The notes beneath the pieces were generated by a model. That model worked only from the letters and a program-made list of their open reading frames with translations, searched no databases and was not told the origin of the DNA. Shown piece by piece: positions 63,678 to 64,000 of a stretch of 64,000 bases of DNA. The number at the start of each line of letters is the position of its first letter. Position 1 is the stretch's first letter. The position numbers were made by a program, and so were the translations under genes. Location: positions 21,799-85,798 of the forward strand of contig JAPLDP010000086.1 of NCBI GenBank assembly GCA_026391695.1, given 5' to 3'. This DNA is from Bacteroidota bacterium (GTDB taxonomy: Bacteria > Bacteroidota > Bacteroidia > Bacteroidales > JAGONC01).

Positions 63678-64000
63678 ATGACCGTTCAGGAATACCTTCA
63701 AAAAGTCAACCAACTATACAAATCCGGCATATCAACGGAGCATAGTTACCGGCCTGACCTTCGAAACCTTCTCGAAAGTTTGCTTCCCGGTGTGGCAGCA
63801 ACCAATGAACCTTCCCGGATTGAGTGCGGTGCGCCTGATTATATCATTACAAAGAAAGACATCCCCATTGGCTTCATCGAAGCAAAAGATGTTGGTGCTG
63901 ACCTGAATAACAGGATTCATAAAGAACAGTTCGACCGTTACAGGGCATCGCTGAATAACCTTATTATCACCGATTACCTGACCTTTCAATTCTATGTGGA
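63678..64000 (+). CDS. type IIG/ISP-like restriction-modification enzyme, N-terminal part
   Basis: Only 107 codons are in the window. ATG 63678 reads MTVQEYLQKVNQLYKSGIST and continues EHSYRPDLRNLLESLLP, then CGAPDYIITKKDIPIGFIEA and KDVGADLNN. The PD...ExK pattern (D54, E68, K70) is the nuclease active site seen at the N-terminus of large fused restriction-methyltransferase proteins. The following FDRYRASLNNLIITDYLTFQ is typical of the same group. The methyltransferase part would be to the right of the window. Whether the nuclease is intact and which DNA is recognised cannot be judged here. Confidence 0.75.
   Translation, partial: MTVQEYLQKVNQLYKSGISTEHSYRPDLRNLLESLLPGVAATNEPSRIECGAPDYIITKKDIPIGFIEAKDVGADLNNRIHKEQFDRYRASLNNLIITDYLTFQFYV

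Overview
The window is a chromosomal segment of a member of the Bacteroidota. The evidence is at least eight predicted type IX secretion system (T9SS) cargo proteins with C-terminal sorting domains of the PNP...GIY...K type, a gldA gliding-motility ATPase, promoters of the Bacteroidota form (TTG/TTTG, 19-20 bp, TAnnTTTG), the Bacteroidota gene order of the division/cell-wall cluster, and a probable glycine-lipid acyltransferase pair. Pyruvate:ferredoxin oxidoreductase, a membrane polyferredoxin and a biotin-dependent carboxyltransferase suggest an anaerobic or facultative metabolism. MurE carries the DNPR motif, which points to meso-diaminopimelate peptidoglycan. I saw no rRNA, tRNA, CRISPR array or transposase gene.

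Layout. 1-6.2 kb: 5' end of nifJ (leftward), a dihydroorotate-dehydrogenase-like flavoprotein, a Tat-exported DUF362 protein in an operon with a six-cluster NapH-like polyferredoxin, a small membrane protein, and an ECF sigma factor coupled to a TPR-type anti-sigma factor. 6.5-11.2 kb: mutS2, an acyl-CoA carboxylase carboxyltransferase and a small biotin carrier protein. 11.2-13.7 kb: leftward operon glsA-glsB-engB. 13.9-29.5 kb: an uninterrupted dcw cluster, mraZ-rsmH-ftsL-ftsI-murE-mraY-murD-ftsW-murG-murC-ftsQ-ftsA-ftsZ, preceded by a textbook MraZ box of three GTGGK repeats on a 10-bp period. 29.5-36.1 kb: yqeY, the leftward ribosomal operon rplM-rpsI-rpsB-tsf, a membrane protein, gldA and metK.

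36.1-38.8 kb: two divergent T9SS cargo genes, one with a thioredoxin-like WCxxC site. 38.9-43.2 kb: a seven-gene leftward arsenic-resistance operon (DUF318 permease, arsR, small thioredoxin, arsF, arsG, arsC, acr3), combining classical arsenate/arsenite resistance with genes related to organoarsenical detoxification. 43.3-45.3 kb: urocanate hydratase. 45.4-59.1 kb: an accessory block dominated by large secreted T9SS proteins, including a C10 cysteine protease with three CUB-like domains. 59.3-64 kb: an exported MEMO1-like protein, a GxxExxY gene flanked by repeat arms, an M1 aminopeptidase, three GC-rich hairpins, and the start of a restriction-modification gene that runs off the window.

The most noteworthy signals are the arsE-like/F/G set embedded in an acr3/arsC operon, the exported MEMO-type protein with an intact metal-ligand set, the DUF362-polyferredoxin operon, the short palindromic repeat families bracketing accessory genes (45.4/47.0 kb; 38.8/60.5/60.9 kb; 63.5 kb), and the MraZ box. 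None is proven to be a new system from sequence alone. All homology statements come from motif recognition and not from a database search.
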